Origin: Labilithrix sp.
GTDB lineage: Bacteria; Myxococcota_A; Polyangia; Polyangiales; Polyangiaceae
DNA length: 64,000 bases
Direction of reading: 5' to 3'
Assembly (NCBI GenBank): GCA_019637155.1
Contig: JAHBWE010000001.1
Coordinates: 682,001 to 746,000, forward strand
Shown here in pieces: positions 19,171-26,972 of the stretch (positions are counted from its first letter, which is position 1; each line of letters starts with the position of its first letter). The notes under the pieces are model-generated. The model saw only the letters and a program-made list of their open reading frames with translations, was not told the origin of the DNA and made no database searches. The position numbers were made by a program, and so were the translations under genes.

Positions 19171-20325
19171 TCAGAGGCGCGCGCGGAGACGCGCGAGCGC
19201 CTCGTCGATCTCGTCGTCGAGGAGGTACGGCGCGGGGCCGAAGCGCAGCATCTCGCCGCGCGCGTCGGTGAAGACGCCGTCGGCGCGGAGCGCCTTCGAG
19301 AGCGCTCCCGCCTCCGGTGTTCGCAGCGCGACGAAACCACCTCGATCGGCGTCCTCCACCGGCGTCGCGATGCTCACGCGCGGCAGCTCCCGCGCCGCCG
19401 CGAGGATCCGCGCCGTCTGCGCGAGCGACGTCGCGCGGAGCGCCTCCGGCGTCATGCCCTGCTCCTCGAAGAAGCGCGCGACCGCACGCGCGCGGAGCGT
19501 GCTCGTGGGATCGAACGTCGAGCCGGCGAAGCGCGTCGCGCCGTCGGCCGCGTACGCGACGGCGCCGTCGGTGCGGCGGTTCGCGAGGTCGGCGAAGCCC
19601 GCGAACCAGCCGGTGTACACCGGACGCAGGTCGCTCCCGCTCGGCACGCGGAGGAAGCAGACGCCCTCGCCCCACTGCGCGTACTTGTAGCCGCCCGCGA
19701 CGAGGAAGGCGCGCTCCGGCACCGTGAACGGCACGACGTCGAACGCGTGGTACGCGTCGAGGAGCACCCGCGCGCCGAGGCGCTCCGCGCGATCGACGAG
19801 CTCGCTGGCGCCGTGCACGACGCTGCTCGTCTCGAAGAGCACCGTCGACGCGAGCACCGCGCTCGTGCGCTCCGTCACCGCGGCCGCGAGGCGCTCCGTG
19901 AGCGTCGCGGCCGGCAGCGCGTCGACGAACGTGACGGAGACGCCCTCCTCCGCGAGCCGCTTCAGCTGGCGGAACGCGGAGTGGAACTCGCCCGTCGTCG
20001 TGACGACGTGCGGCCGCTTCGCGAGCGGCAGCGCGGAGAGGAACCGCGCGACGAGCTCGTGCGTGTTCGGCGCGAACGCGATCTCGTCGGCCTGCGCGCC
20101 GATGCGTGTCGCGATGTGCGCGCGGAGCTCGGACTGCGCGGCGAAGACCGCGTCCCACTTGTCGTCGACGTGCGCGGCCGCGAGCGTGAAGGCCTCGAGC
20201 AGCCCCTCGCGCGCGACGTCGGGCCACGCTTGATGCGAGTGCCCCGTCAGCAAGAGCCGCCCCGGCTGCAAGAAGGAGGAGTAGAACGGTCGCAGCCGCG
20301 CGGCGTCGAGCCTCTCCTGGTTCAT
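19171..20325 (-). CDS. kynU: Kynureninase
   Basis: 384 aa, a PLP fold-type I enzyme that hydrolyses L-kynurenine to anthranilate and L-alanine. ATG 20325 overlaps the stop of the upstream dioxygenase gene by four bases (ATGA), which fixes the start. Recognisable features are LTGHSHQAWPD near the N-terminus, the Asp-containing strand LLDAYHAFDVVPF and the PLP-lysine loop GGYKYAQWGEG near residue 220, followed by a GWFAGFADL segment. Together with kynA it would turn tryptophan into anthranilate, although the formamidase step is not encoded next to it. Confidence 0.93.
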   Translation of the reverse strand: MNQERLDAARLRPFYSSFLQPGRLLLTGHSHQAWPDVAREGLLEAFTLAAAHVDDKWDAVFAAQSELRAHIATRIGAQADEIAFAPNTHELVARFLSALPLAKRPHVVTTTGEFHSAFRQLKRLAEEGVSVTFVDALPAATLTERLAAAVTERTSAVLASTVLFETSSVVHGASELVDRAERLGARVLLDAYHAFDVVPFTVPERAFLVAGGYKYAQWGEGVCFLRVPSGSDLRPVYTGWFAGFADLANRRTDGAVAYAADGATRFAGSTFDPTSTLRARAVARFFEEQGMTPEALRATSLAQTARILAAARELPRVSIATPVEDADRGGFVALRTPEAGALSKALRADGVFTDARGEMLRFGPAPYLLDDEIDEALARLRARL

Positions 20326-21173
20326 TGGCGCGGGCTCTCGAGCGACGTGCGGACGTCCCAGAGCTCGGGGAAGAACACGGTGAGGAGCGCCTTCTCGAGG
20401 AAGGGCACGCCCGAGCTCCCGCCCGTGCCGCGCTTGAAGCCGATGACGCGCTTCACCGTCGTCACGTGGCGGAAGCGCCAGAGCTGGAAGCGCTCCTCGA
20501 CGTCGATGAGCTTCTCGCACATGTCGTATTCGCTCCAGTACCGCGCGGTGTCTTGATAGACCGCGCGGAAGATGTCGACGATCGCGGGGCTCGACTCGTA
20601 CGGCTGCGTGAAGTCCCGCTCGATGCGGTTGGCGGGGACGGGGTGGCCGCGGCGCGCGAGGTAGCGGAGGAACTCGTCGTAGAGCGACGGCCGCTCGAGG
20701 CGCGCCTGGAGGTCGGCGTGGACGGCGGGGTTGTTCTTGTGCGGGCCGAGCGTCTTCGGGTCCTTGTTGCCGAGCGCGAACTCGATCGCGCGGTATTGAA
20801 AGGACTGGAAGCCGCTCGCCGGGCCGAGCGCGGGACGGAACGTGAGGTACTCGTTCGGCGTCATCGTCTCGAGGACGCTCCACTGCTCGAAGAGCATCCG
20901 CTGGATCTGCCCGACGCGCGCGAGGATCTTGAAGCACGGCTCGAGCTTGTCGTTTTTCACCGACTCGATCGCGGCGTCGAGCTCGTGGATCATCAGGCGC
21001 ATCCAGAGCTCCGACGTCTGATGCTGGATGATGAAGAGCATCTCGTCGTGACGACCCTCCGTCGATCGCGGCTTCTGCGCGGTCAGGATCTGATCGAGGC
21101 AGAGGTAGTCGCCGTACGTCGTCCCGGTCGCCAGGTCGACGACGATGCCGGGCTCGAAGTCACGCTTGCTCAT
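20322..21173 (-). CDS. kynA: Tryptophan 2,3-dioxygenase
   Basis: 283 aa, typical for the bacterial tetrameric haem enzyme that oxidises L-tryptophan to N-formylkynurenine. Diagnostic motifs: YGDYLCLDQILTAQ, MLFIIQHQTSELW (substrate-binding His region), RPALGPASGFQSFQYR and, near the C-terminus, LWRFRHVTTVKRVIGFK containing the haem-ligand His, then GTGGSSG. First gene of a two-gene operon with kynU. A 30-base gap separates it from the divergent GDSL hydrolase gene. Confidence 0.95.
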   Translation of the reverse strand: MSKRDFEPGIVVDLATGTTYGDYLCLDQILTAQKPRSTEGRHDEMLFIIQHQTSELWMRLMIHELDAAIESVKNDKLEPCFKILARVGQIQRMLFEQWSVLETMTPNEYLTFRPALGPASGFQSFQYRAIEFALGNKDPKTLGPHKNNPAVHADLQARLERPSLYDEFLRYLARRGHPVPANRIERDFTQPYESSPAIVDIFRAVYQDTARYWSEYDMCEKLIDVEERFQLWRFRHVTTVKRVIGFKRGTGGSSGVPFLEKALLTVFFPELWDVRTSLESPRQ

Positions 21174-21203
21174 GGTCCCGCCTCATAGCGCTATTCTCGG
21201 ACG

Positions 21204-21914
21204 GTGAGGTCCGCCTTTTCGCTCGCGCTCGCCGTCCTCGCGATCGGCTGCAAAGATCGCCTCCCCGCGCCGCCCCCGGCGCCCGTCGTCTCGAGCGCCG
21301 ACGGCGGCGCCGATCCGGTCACGCAGGAGATCCGCTACCTCGCGCTCGGCGACTCGATCAGCCAGGGCGGCGGCGCGCCGAACCCCGAGGCCGTCTCGTT
21401 CCCCGGCAAGCTCTCCGAGCGGTGGCGCGCGAAGGGCTGCAAGGTCACGCTCGAGAACCTCGGCGTCTCGCACTACACCGCCGCCGACGTGATCAAGGAC
21501 GAGGTCCCCCAGATCGAGACGTTCAAGCCGACGCTCATCACGTTCCAGGTCGGCTCGAACGACGTCGCGACCAACGTGCCGCCCGATACGTTCCGCGCGC
21601 AGGTGAAGACGATCCTCGCCGCGGCGAAGAAGAGCGGCGCGCGCGTGATCGTGCTCGGTCAAAACGAGTGGTTCCGCTCGCCCGACGGGCCGGGCTACGG
21701 CGGCACGCTCGAGAAGCGCGATCGCTACGACGCGATCCTCTTCGACGAAGCGAAGGCGAGCGGCGCGGAGGTCGTCGACCTGCGTCTCCTCTATCGCCAG
21801 CAGGCCGACAAGAAGCAGTGGGCCGAGGACGGCATTCACCCCACGCCCGCCGCGTACGACGAGATGGCGACGGAGCTCGCGCGCGTCATCCCCGCGCCGT
21901 GCGGGAAGCCCTGA
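21204..21914 (+). CDS. GDSL/SGNH hydrolase lipoprotein
   Basis: 236 aa from a GTG start. A short signal peptide with lipobox (LAIGC) is followed by a Pro/Asp-rich linker. The SGNH blocks are complete: block I LALGDSIS (nucleophile Ser), block II Gly in the ENLGVSHYTA region, block III GSNDVA, block V EDGIHPTPAAYD with the Asp-His pair. This is a periplasmic, membrane-anchored esterase or lipase of unknown substrate. It is divergent from kynA. Confidence 0.88.
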   Translation: MRSAFSLALAVLAIGCKDRLPAPPPAPVVSSADGGADPVTQEIRYLALGDSISQGGGAPNPEAVSFPGKLSERWRAKGCKVTLENLGVSHYTAADVIKDEVPQIETFKPTLITFQVGSNDVATNVPPDTFRAQVKTILAAAKKSGARVIVLGQNEWFRSPDGPGYGGTLEKRDRYDAILFDEAKASGAEVVDLRLLYRQQADKKQWAEDGIHPTPAAYDEMATELARVIPAPCGKP

Positions 21915-21926
21915 GAAGTAGCTTTG

Positions 21927-22904
21927 ATGCCGCCCGACGTCCGCCGTGTCATGATGAGGGGGATGGGGGCGGAACGCTCGGCCTGGCTCCTCGGTGGTGG
22001 GCTCGTCGTGCTCGGGCTCGCGCTCGTCGCCGCGTGCGCGGAGGGCGGCGAGGAGGACCTGCCGTTCGGTCCGGCCGCCGACGATGCCGGTCCCGACGTG
22101 ACCGGCGCGAAGCTCCCGCCGAAGAAGGTGGACGACGATGACGACGACGTCGTCCCCGGAGACGATGACGACGACACCGGCCCGGACGGCGGCCCGAAGC
22201 CCGACGGCGGCGCCGACGCGGGGCCGACCAATCCGACCGGCGTGAGCGCGGCGTGCGCGGCGGCGATCGCGAAGGCGTCGTGGGACTTCGAGACCGCCGA
22301 CACGAGCTGGACGCACAGGCCCTCCGACGGCGCGGAGAACCAGGCAAGCTGGCCCTTCGACCCGTGGTCGCGCGGCACCGCGAGCACGATCTCGTGTCCG
22401 TCCGGCATCTGCTGGGCCGGCGAGCGGACGCAGAACTACGCGCAGTGCTCGCGCGGCGAGCTGCTGTCGCCGTCGATCGACCTCAGCGCCTGCGCCGCCG
22501 CGACGGTCACGTTGACGTTCGCGCACGCCTACCGGTTCTGGACCGGCCGGGTCGGCAGCAACGACTGGTTCGACGGCGGCATCGTCGAGCTGTCGGGCAA
22601 CGGCGGAACGGCGTGGTCGGCGCCGAGCGCGACCTTCCCGGGCGTGCTCAAGATCTTGAAGGGACAAGGCGGCGCCAACTGCGTCTCGGCGCCGTGGCAC
22701 ACCGACGGCAAGCCGGGCTTCACCGGCTCGCAGCTCACCGCCGTCGACTTCTCGATCGTCGTGCCGTCCGCGCTGATCACGACGAGGACGCGCATCCGCT
22801 TCTCGACCGCGGCCGGCGTGAGCACGCCGAACGTCGGGCATCACCGCGAGAACACAGCGCCGGGATGGCGCATCGACAACGTCCGCTTCACCGCGGCGCC
22901 GTAA
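21927..22904 (+). CDS. Hypothetical lipoprotein with Asp-rich linker
   Basis: 325 aa from ATG 21927, preferred because of a GAGAAG sequence upstream; in-frame ATGs at 21951 and 21963 are alternatives. The hydrophobic stretch ends in a lipobox-like VAAC. A linker of poly-Asp and Gly/Pro (VDDDDDDVVPGDDDD) leads to a beta-rich domain of about 230 residues beginning WDFETADTSWTHR. Its layout (Trp-rich, paired Cys, GWRIDNVRFTAAP at the end) resembles a jelly-roll carbohydrate- or MAM-like module at the surface. No catalytic motif is visible. Confidence 0.75.
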   Translation: MPPDVRRVMMRGMGAERSAWLLGGGLVVLGLALVAACAEGGEEDLPFGPAADDAGPDVTGAKLPPKKVDDDDDDVVPGDDDDDTGPDGGPKPDGGADAGPTNPTGVSAACAAAIAKASWDFETADTSWTHRPSDGAENQASWPFDPWSRGTASTISCPSGICWAGERTQNYAQCSRGELLSPSIDLSACAAATVTLTFAHAYRFWTGRVGSNDWFDGGIVELSGNGGTAWSAPSATFPGVLKILKGQGGANCVSAPWHTDGKPGFTGSQLTAVDFSIVVPSALITTRTRIRFSTAAGVSTPNVGHHRENTAPGWRIDNVRFTAAP

Positions 22905-22943
22905 TCGCGAGCCGCTCGCGCGGCGGTGGTACGCTTCCGGGCG

Positions 22944-23744
22944 ATGCGCTTCGTCTTGGTCTCGTGTGTGCTGCTCGTGCCTGGGGCCGCGCTCGCGGAC
23001 GAGGTCGAGGTCGAAGAGCCGCGCCCCGCGCCTCCGGCCTACGGCGATCCGCCCGCGCCGATCACGCCCGCGAACGTGCGCCCGCCGCCGGAGGAGTACG
23101 TCCACAAGTCCCCGCCCGAGCCGCCGCCGATCGGGCACAGCGGCTTCCAGATGGCGATCCGCAGCGGCGCGTCGCTGCCGTTCGGCGCGGCGAAGGACTC
23201 GTTCGCGGGAGAAGAGACGAGCCCCGAGCACTGGTCGTCGTCGCTCCGCGATCTCACCGGCCTGCAGGTCCCGCTCATCGTCGACATCGGCGGCAAGCCG
23301 AACAAGCACGTCTTCATCGGCGGCTTCATCAGCTACGCGCGCGGCTTCACCGCCGGCGCCCTCGCGGACGCGTGCGATCGCCTCCCGCTCGACTGCTACT
23401 CCACCAACACGCGGATCGGCGCGCAGGTCCATTACGTGTTTTCGCCGAACGCGTGGTTCACGCCGTGGGTCGGCTACGGCTTCGGCTGGTCGTGGATGAC
23501 GGCGGGCGACGGCCAGCGCGAGGCGCGTTTTCGCGGGCTCGACTTCGCGCACTTCCTCCTCGGCTTCGATCTGCGCCTCTCGCGGATGTTCGGCGCGGGC
23601 GTCTTCGTCGACTACACGCTCGGCACCTATTCGCGCCAGGAGCTCTCGGCCGACGCGACGACGGGCAAGGTCGACGGCCCGATCGTCGGCCGCTCCGTGC
23701 ATAGCTGGCTCACGATCGGTCCGCGACTCGTGATCATGCCGTGA
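22944..23744 (+). CDS. Probable outer-membrane beta-barrel protein
   Basis: 266 aa. ATG 22944 begins a signal peptide ending in ALADEVEVEE. A Pro-rich periplasmic segment (to about residue 60) is followed by alternating polar/hydrophobic strands with Gly and aromatic belts (FIGGFISYARGF, WVGYGFGWSWMT, FGAGVFVDYTLGTYSRQE), as in OmpW/OmpA-like barrels. The final strand ends GPRLVIMP, without the usual terminal Phe. Myxobacteria carry many such single-copy barrels of unknown function. Confidence 0.7.
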   Translation: MRFVLVSCVLLVPGAALADEVEVEEPRPAPPAYGDPPAPITPANVRPPPEEYVHKSPPEPPPIGHSGFQMAIRSGASLPFGAAKDSFAGEETSPEHWSSSLRDLTGLQVPLIVDIGGKPNKHVFIGGFISYARGFTAGALADACDRLPLDCYSTNTRIGAQVHYVFSPNAWFTPWVGYGFGWSWMTAGDGQREARFRGLDFAHFLLGFDLRLSRMFGAGVFVDYTLGTYSRQELSADATTGKVDGPIVGRSVHSWLTIGPRLVIMP

Positions 23745-23845
23745 GCCTGACGCGGCGGTGATCCAGTCGACTCATCGCCGTCTCACGAGGGTGGAAAAGT
23801 CCGGTCTGGGTGGACGAGGTGCGCGCGGTTGCTAGACCGAAGAGC

Positions 23846-24190
23846 ATGCGCACCCTCGTCGTCTCGGGCCTCCTCGCGGTGTTGACCCTCGTGCTCGCCA
23901 CGTCGGCGACGGCGACGGAGGTCGCTTGTCGAACGAAGGACCTCACGCAAGGAACGACCCAGCTCGTCCTCGAGTGGCAGGGCGGGAGCGCGAAGGGCAC
24001 GCTCCAGCGCACCGCGCCCTCCGGCAACGTGACGACGCTGACCGTGCGCGCCGAGCGCCACGACGGGACGATCATCGCGGACGACATCTACGAGAAGGAC
24101 CTCGTGTCGCACGCCGCGGTCGTCCGCGTCGTCGACGGCAAGCGCTACATGCGGACCGACGCGAGCGCGCCGTGGCTCGCCTGCGAGTAA
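23846..24190 (+). CDS. Small secreted protein, hypothetical
   Basis: 114 aa. ATG 23846 gives a clear signal peptide (LLAVLTLVLATSATA). The mature part is about 90 residues, beta-rich, with two Cys at its ends (VACRTKD and PWLACE) that could form a disulphide. Function unknown. A strong hairpin terminator follows 20 bases after the stop, showing it is a separate transcription unit. Confidence 0.7.
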   Translation: MRTLVVSGLLAVLTLVLATSATATEVACRTKDLTQGTTQLVLEWQGGSAKGTLQRTAPSGNVTTLTVRAERHDGTIIADDIYEKDLVSHAAVVRVVDGKRYMRTDASAPWLACE

Positions 24191-24210
24191 CGAGCTCTCG
24201 TCGTCCCGCG

Positions 24211-24251
24211 CAGCCGACGCGCCCAGCCGGGCACGTCGGCTGTTTTCGTTT
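24211..24251 (+). terminator. Rho-independent terminator
   Basis: CAGCCGACG (24211-24219) pairs with CGTCGGCTG (about 24234-24242), and an inner GCCC/GGGC pair lies in the loop. The stem is followed by TTTTCGTTTG. It closes the small secreted-protein gene. Confidence 0.85.
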
Positions 24252-24393
24252 GTGCGCGCCCGACCGAGCCGTGGACGGACCACGTTGTCAAAGAAGTGGA
24301 CACCACTCGGGTGCGGCGGCGCGATGGCGTGACTGTCAAATTACGGAATTATCGATCAGCGCTCGCGGCGCGAGGATTGCTCTCGAGGCGGCC

Positions 24394-24915
24394 ATGACTG
24401 TCCGCAGCAACACGGTCGCGGTGCTCGCCTTCGTCGTCGTCGCGTGTGGACCTCCGCGCGATTCGAGCTCGCTCGAAGACCTGGACCTTTCGAATTCGAA
24501 GAAGGTGGAGCCCGTCGACGCCGGCGCCGAGGAGGAGCCGGAAGAGGAGGACGCGCCGCCGCCGGCCGACGCGGGAGCCAAGCCCGTCGCGTGTACGTCG
24601 AGCTTCGAGAAGGACGTATTGCCCGCGTTCGACATGGCGGGCTGCGCGGCGACGCAATGCCACGGCACACGCTTCGGCCGCGCGATCCGCATCGAGGTGA
24701 AGAACCCCGACATCACGTATACCGAGCTCACCGGGTTCAAGCTCGGCGGAAAGCCTTATGTGCAGCCGGGGACCATCGACCCGAACGCCTCCGCGATTCA
24801 GTGCCACCTCGCCGGCAAGTGCGGAGTGAAGATGCCGCCGCTCGGAGGCAAGGTCCCCGCTGCGCTCGTCGTCGCCGTCGACGGCTGGCTCGCGTGCGGC
24901 GCGCCGAAGAACTGA
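24394..24915 (+). CDS. Lipoprotein with cytochrome c-like CX4CH motif
   Basis: 173 aa. Signal peptide with lipobox (VVVACGPP), then a long acidic Pro/Ala linker. The C-terminal 100 residues start CTSSFEKDVLPAFDMAGC, then have CAATQCHG (Cys-x4-Cys-His), and later QCHLAGKCGVKMPPLGG, where the Met-Pro-Pro resembles the distal-ligand loop of cytochromes c. This fits the cytochrome c-like domains of planctomycetes and myxobacteria, some of which have spacing other than CxxCH. Haem attachment is inferred, not proven. Confidence 0.65.
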   Translation: MTVRSNTVAVLAFVVVACGPPRDSSSLEDLDLSNSKKVEPVDAGAEEEPEEEDAPPPADAGAKPVACTSSFEKDVLPAFDMAGCAATQCHGTRFGRAIRIEVKNPDITYTELTGFKLGGKPYVQPGTIDPNASAIQCHLAGKCGVKMPPLGGKVPAALVVAVDGWLACGAPKN

Positions 24916-24948
24916 GCGCCGGCCCGGGTCCGGCTCAGGCGCCCCGGC

Positions 24949-25743
24949 TCAGGCGCCGAGCTCGATGCCCTGCGCCGCGAGGGCCTCCGGCGTCGACGCG
25001 CGGATCCGGCGGAAGCGCTCCTCGAGACGCGCGGTCAGGCCGCGCACGACCGTGATCGCGAGCGCCCCCGCGACGAGGGCCGCCGCGTCCACGAACATGC
25101 TCATCTGGTAAGCGGAGACGACCTTGTCCACCGTGCTCATGTCCTTGGGCAGGAGCCGGCCGCCGAGGCTCAGGACGAGGAAGGCGCCCCACCACAGCCC
25201 GATCAACGCGGCCGGGAGCCTCTGCGCGGGCGCGGGCACGATGAACGCGGTGCTCCGGTAGTCGCCTTGCGCGGACGGATCGACGCGCGGCGCGGGCGGC
25301 GCGACGTTCTCCGGCTCGAGCGCGGCGCGCGTGGAGGAGAGCACCTGGTACGGGCGAACGAGGCTGATGAACGGGATGATGAACGCCCAGCCGGCCTGCG
25401 ACGGCGTCCACGGGATCGTCGCCCCGAGCGCCCGCGTGAGCGCGACGAGGCGGTGCATCCAGCGAATGAAGAAGAACCCGGTCACGACGAACGTGACGGT
25501 GACGGCGACGACGATCGCGTCGATCGTCGCGTCCGCGGTCGTGAGCTGCGCGAGGAGCTCGGGGCTCGCCGCCTCGCCGGAGGCGCGGACCGGCTCGAGG
25601 AGCACGATGGACCACTCGCGCAACACGAGGTCGATCCCGCGCGCGAGCATCGCCGCGGCGAGCCCGACGACGGCGAACGTCGCGCGACGGCGGAGCGCCG
25701 CGACCGACTCCTGCAGGTGCGCCGCCGGATGCTCCTCGTTCAT
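24949..25743 (-). CDS. DUF4328-type membrane protein
   Basis: 264 aa with about five hydrophobic segments (AVVGLAAAMLARGIDLVL, AIVVAVTVTFVVTGFFF, AGWAFIIPFISLVRP, LIGLWWGAFLVLSLGG, ALVAGALAITVV). The spacing of FFFIRWMHR, TPSQAGWAFIIPFI and LIGLWWG matches the DUF4328 family of small integral membrane proteins. No function is known for the family. It is convergent with the cytochrome c-like gene and divergent from the desaturase. Confidence 0.78.
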   Translation of the reverse strand: MNEEHPAAHLQESVAALRRRATFAVVGLAAAMLARGIDLVLREWSIVLLEPVRASGEAASPELLAQLTTADATIDAIVVAVTVTFVVTGFFFIRWMHRLVALTRALGATIPWTPSQAGWAFIIPFISLVRPYQVLSSTRAALEPENVAPPAPRVDPSAQGDYRSTAFIVPAPAQRLPAALIGLWWGAFLVLSLGGRLLPKDMSTVDKVVSAYQMSMFVDAAALVAGALAITVVRGLTARLEERFRRIRASTPEALAAQGIELGA

Positions 25744-25817
25744 CGGTCGCCGATCGTAGCCCGCGCGCTGCGATCGCGTGTCGAGATTCGCGCGAGGCGG
25801 AGCGACAATCGTGTAGA

Positions 25818-26972
25818 GTGCGTGGCTTCGTGCCGCAACCGAACGTCGACCCCAGCACCATCGATTGTCACGCTTTCTTCCGCGAGCTCCGGGCGATCCG
25901 GCTCGAAGCCGAGGCCGCGCTCGGCGAAGAGGACATCCGCCACCTCCGGCGGACCATCCTCTACGGGCGCACCGCGACCGCGGTCGGCCTCGCGACGGCG
26001 TGGTTCCCGAACCCGCTCAGCATGGCGGCGCTCGCGCTCGGGCGCAGCACGCGCTGGATCGTGATGCATCACATCGGCCATCGCGGCTACGACCGCGTGC
26101 CGGGCGTGCCGGAGGAATTCACGAGCCGCACGTTCGCGAAGGGCTGGCGCCGCTTCGTCGACTGGTCGGACTGGATGCTGCCGGAGGCCTGGAAGTACGA
26201 GCACAACGTGCTCCACCACACGAACACGGGCGAGCTCAAGGACCCGGACCTCGTCGAGCGCAACACGCACTGGGTCCGTGGCCTCGACGTCCCGGACGCG
26301 GTGAAGGCCGGCATCATCGGTCTCCTCGCGATGACGTGGCGCCCGTTCTACTACGCGCCGAACACGGTCTCGACGTGGCTCTCGCGCGGCAAGAGCCTCG
26401 CCTTCACCGACGAGACGGCGGAGAAGGTGCCGCGCTACCGGCGCACGCTCTACCTCCAGTGCTACGCGCCGTACGTCTTCCATCACTTCGTCGCGCTCCC
26501 GGCGCTGTTCCTGCCGCTCGGTCCCTTCGCGGCGATGAGCGCGTTCGTGAACTCGCTCGGCGCCGAGGCGCTATGCGGCATTCACACGTTCCTCGTCATC
26601 GCCCCGAACCACACCGGCGACGACGTGTACCGCTTCGACGCTCCGTCGGAGTCGCACGCGGAGTCGGCGGTCCGCCAGGTCCTCGGCTCGGTGAACTACG
26701 CGACCGGCACCGAGCTCGTCGACTACGCGCAGCTCTGGCTCAATTATCAAATCGAGCACCACCTCTTTCCCGATTTGCCGATGTTGGCCTATCGGAAAAT
26801 CCAGCCGAAGGTCCAAGCGCTCTGCGCGAAACACGGTATTCCGTACGTGCAGGAGAGCCTCTGGAAGCGCGCGAAGCAGCTCGTGTCGATCGCGGTCGGC
26901 CGTACTTCGATGAAGCGCGCGAGCCGCGTCGGCAAGGCCCCGCTGGAGACCGCGCGCGCCGCCGCTGAGTAG
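25818..26972 (+). CDS. Membrane fatty-acid desaturase family protein
   Basis: 384 aa from GTG 25818. Three histidine boxes of the di-iron membrane desaturases are present: HHIGHRGYD (near residue 77), HNVLHHTNTG (near 133) and QIEHHLFPDLP (near 311); HTFLVIAPNHTGDD may add a ligand. The QxxHH third box is typical of front-end and acyl-lipid desaturases. Hydrophobic segments lie between the boxes. It would introduce a double bond in membrane-lipid acyl chains; position and substrate cannot be read from sequence. It is convergent with the thioredoxin-like lipoprotein gene, whose stop is one base away. Confidence 0.9.
   Translation: MRGFVPQPNVDPSTIDCHAFFRELRAIRLEAEAALGEEDIRHLRRTILYGRTATAVGLATAWFPNPLSMAALALGRSTRWIVMHHIGHRGYDRVPGVPEEFTSRTFAKGWRRFVDWSDWMLPEAWKYEHNVLHHTNTGELKDPDLVERNTHWVRGLDVPDAVKAGIIGLLAMTWRPFYYAPNTVSTWLSRGKSLAFTDETAEKVPRYRRTLYLQCYAPYVFHHFVALPALFLPLGPFAAMSAFVNSLGAEALCGIHTFLVIAPNHTGDDVYRFDAPSESHAESAVRQVLGSVNYATGTELVDYAQLWLNYQIEHHLFPDLPMLAYRKIQPKVQALCAKHGIPYVQESLWKRAKQLVSIAVGRTSMKRASRVGKAPLETARAAAE

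Noticed and set aside
21183..23702. An 839-codon open frame on the minus strand
   Set aside because: It covers three plus-strand genes with signal peptides and clear motifs; composition is Arg/Val/Ala-rich without domains.
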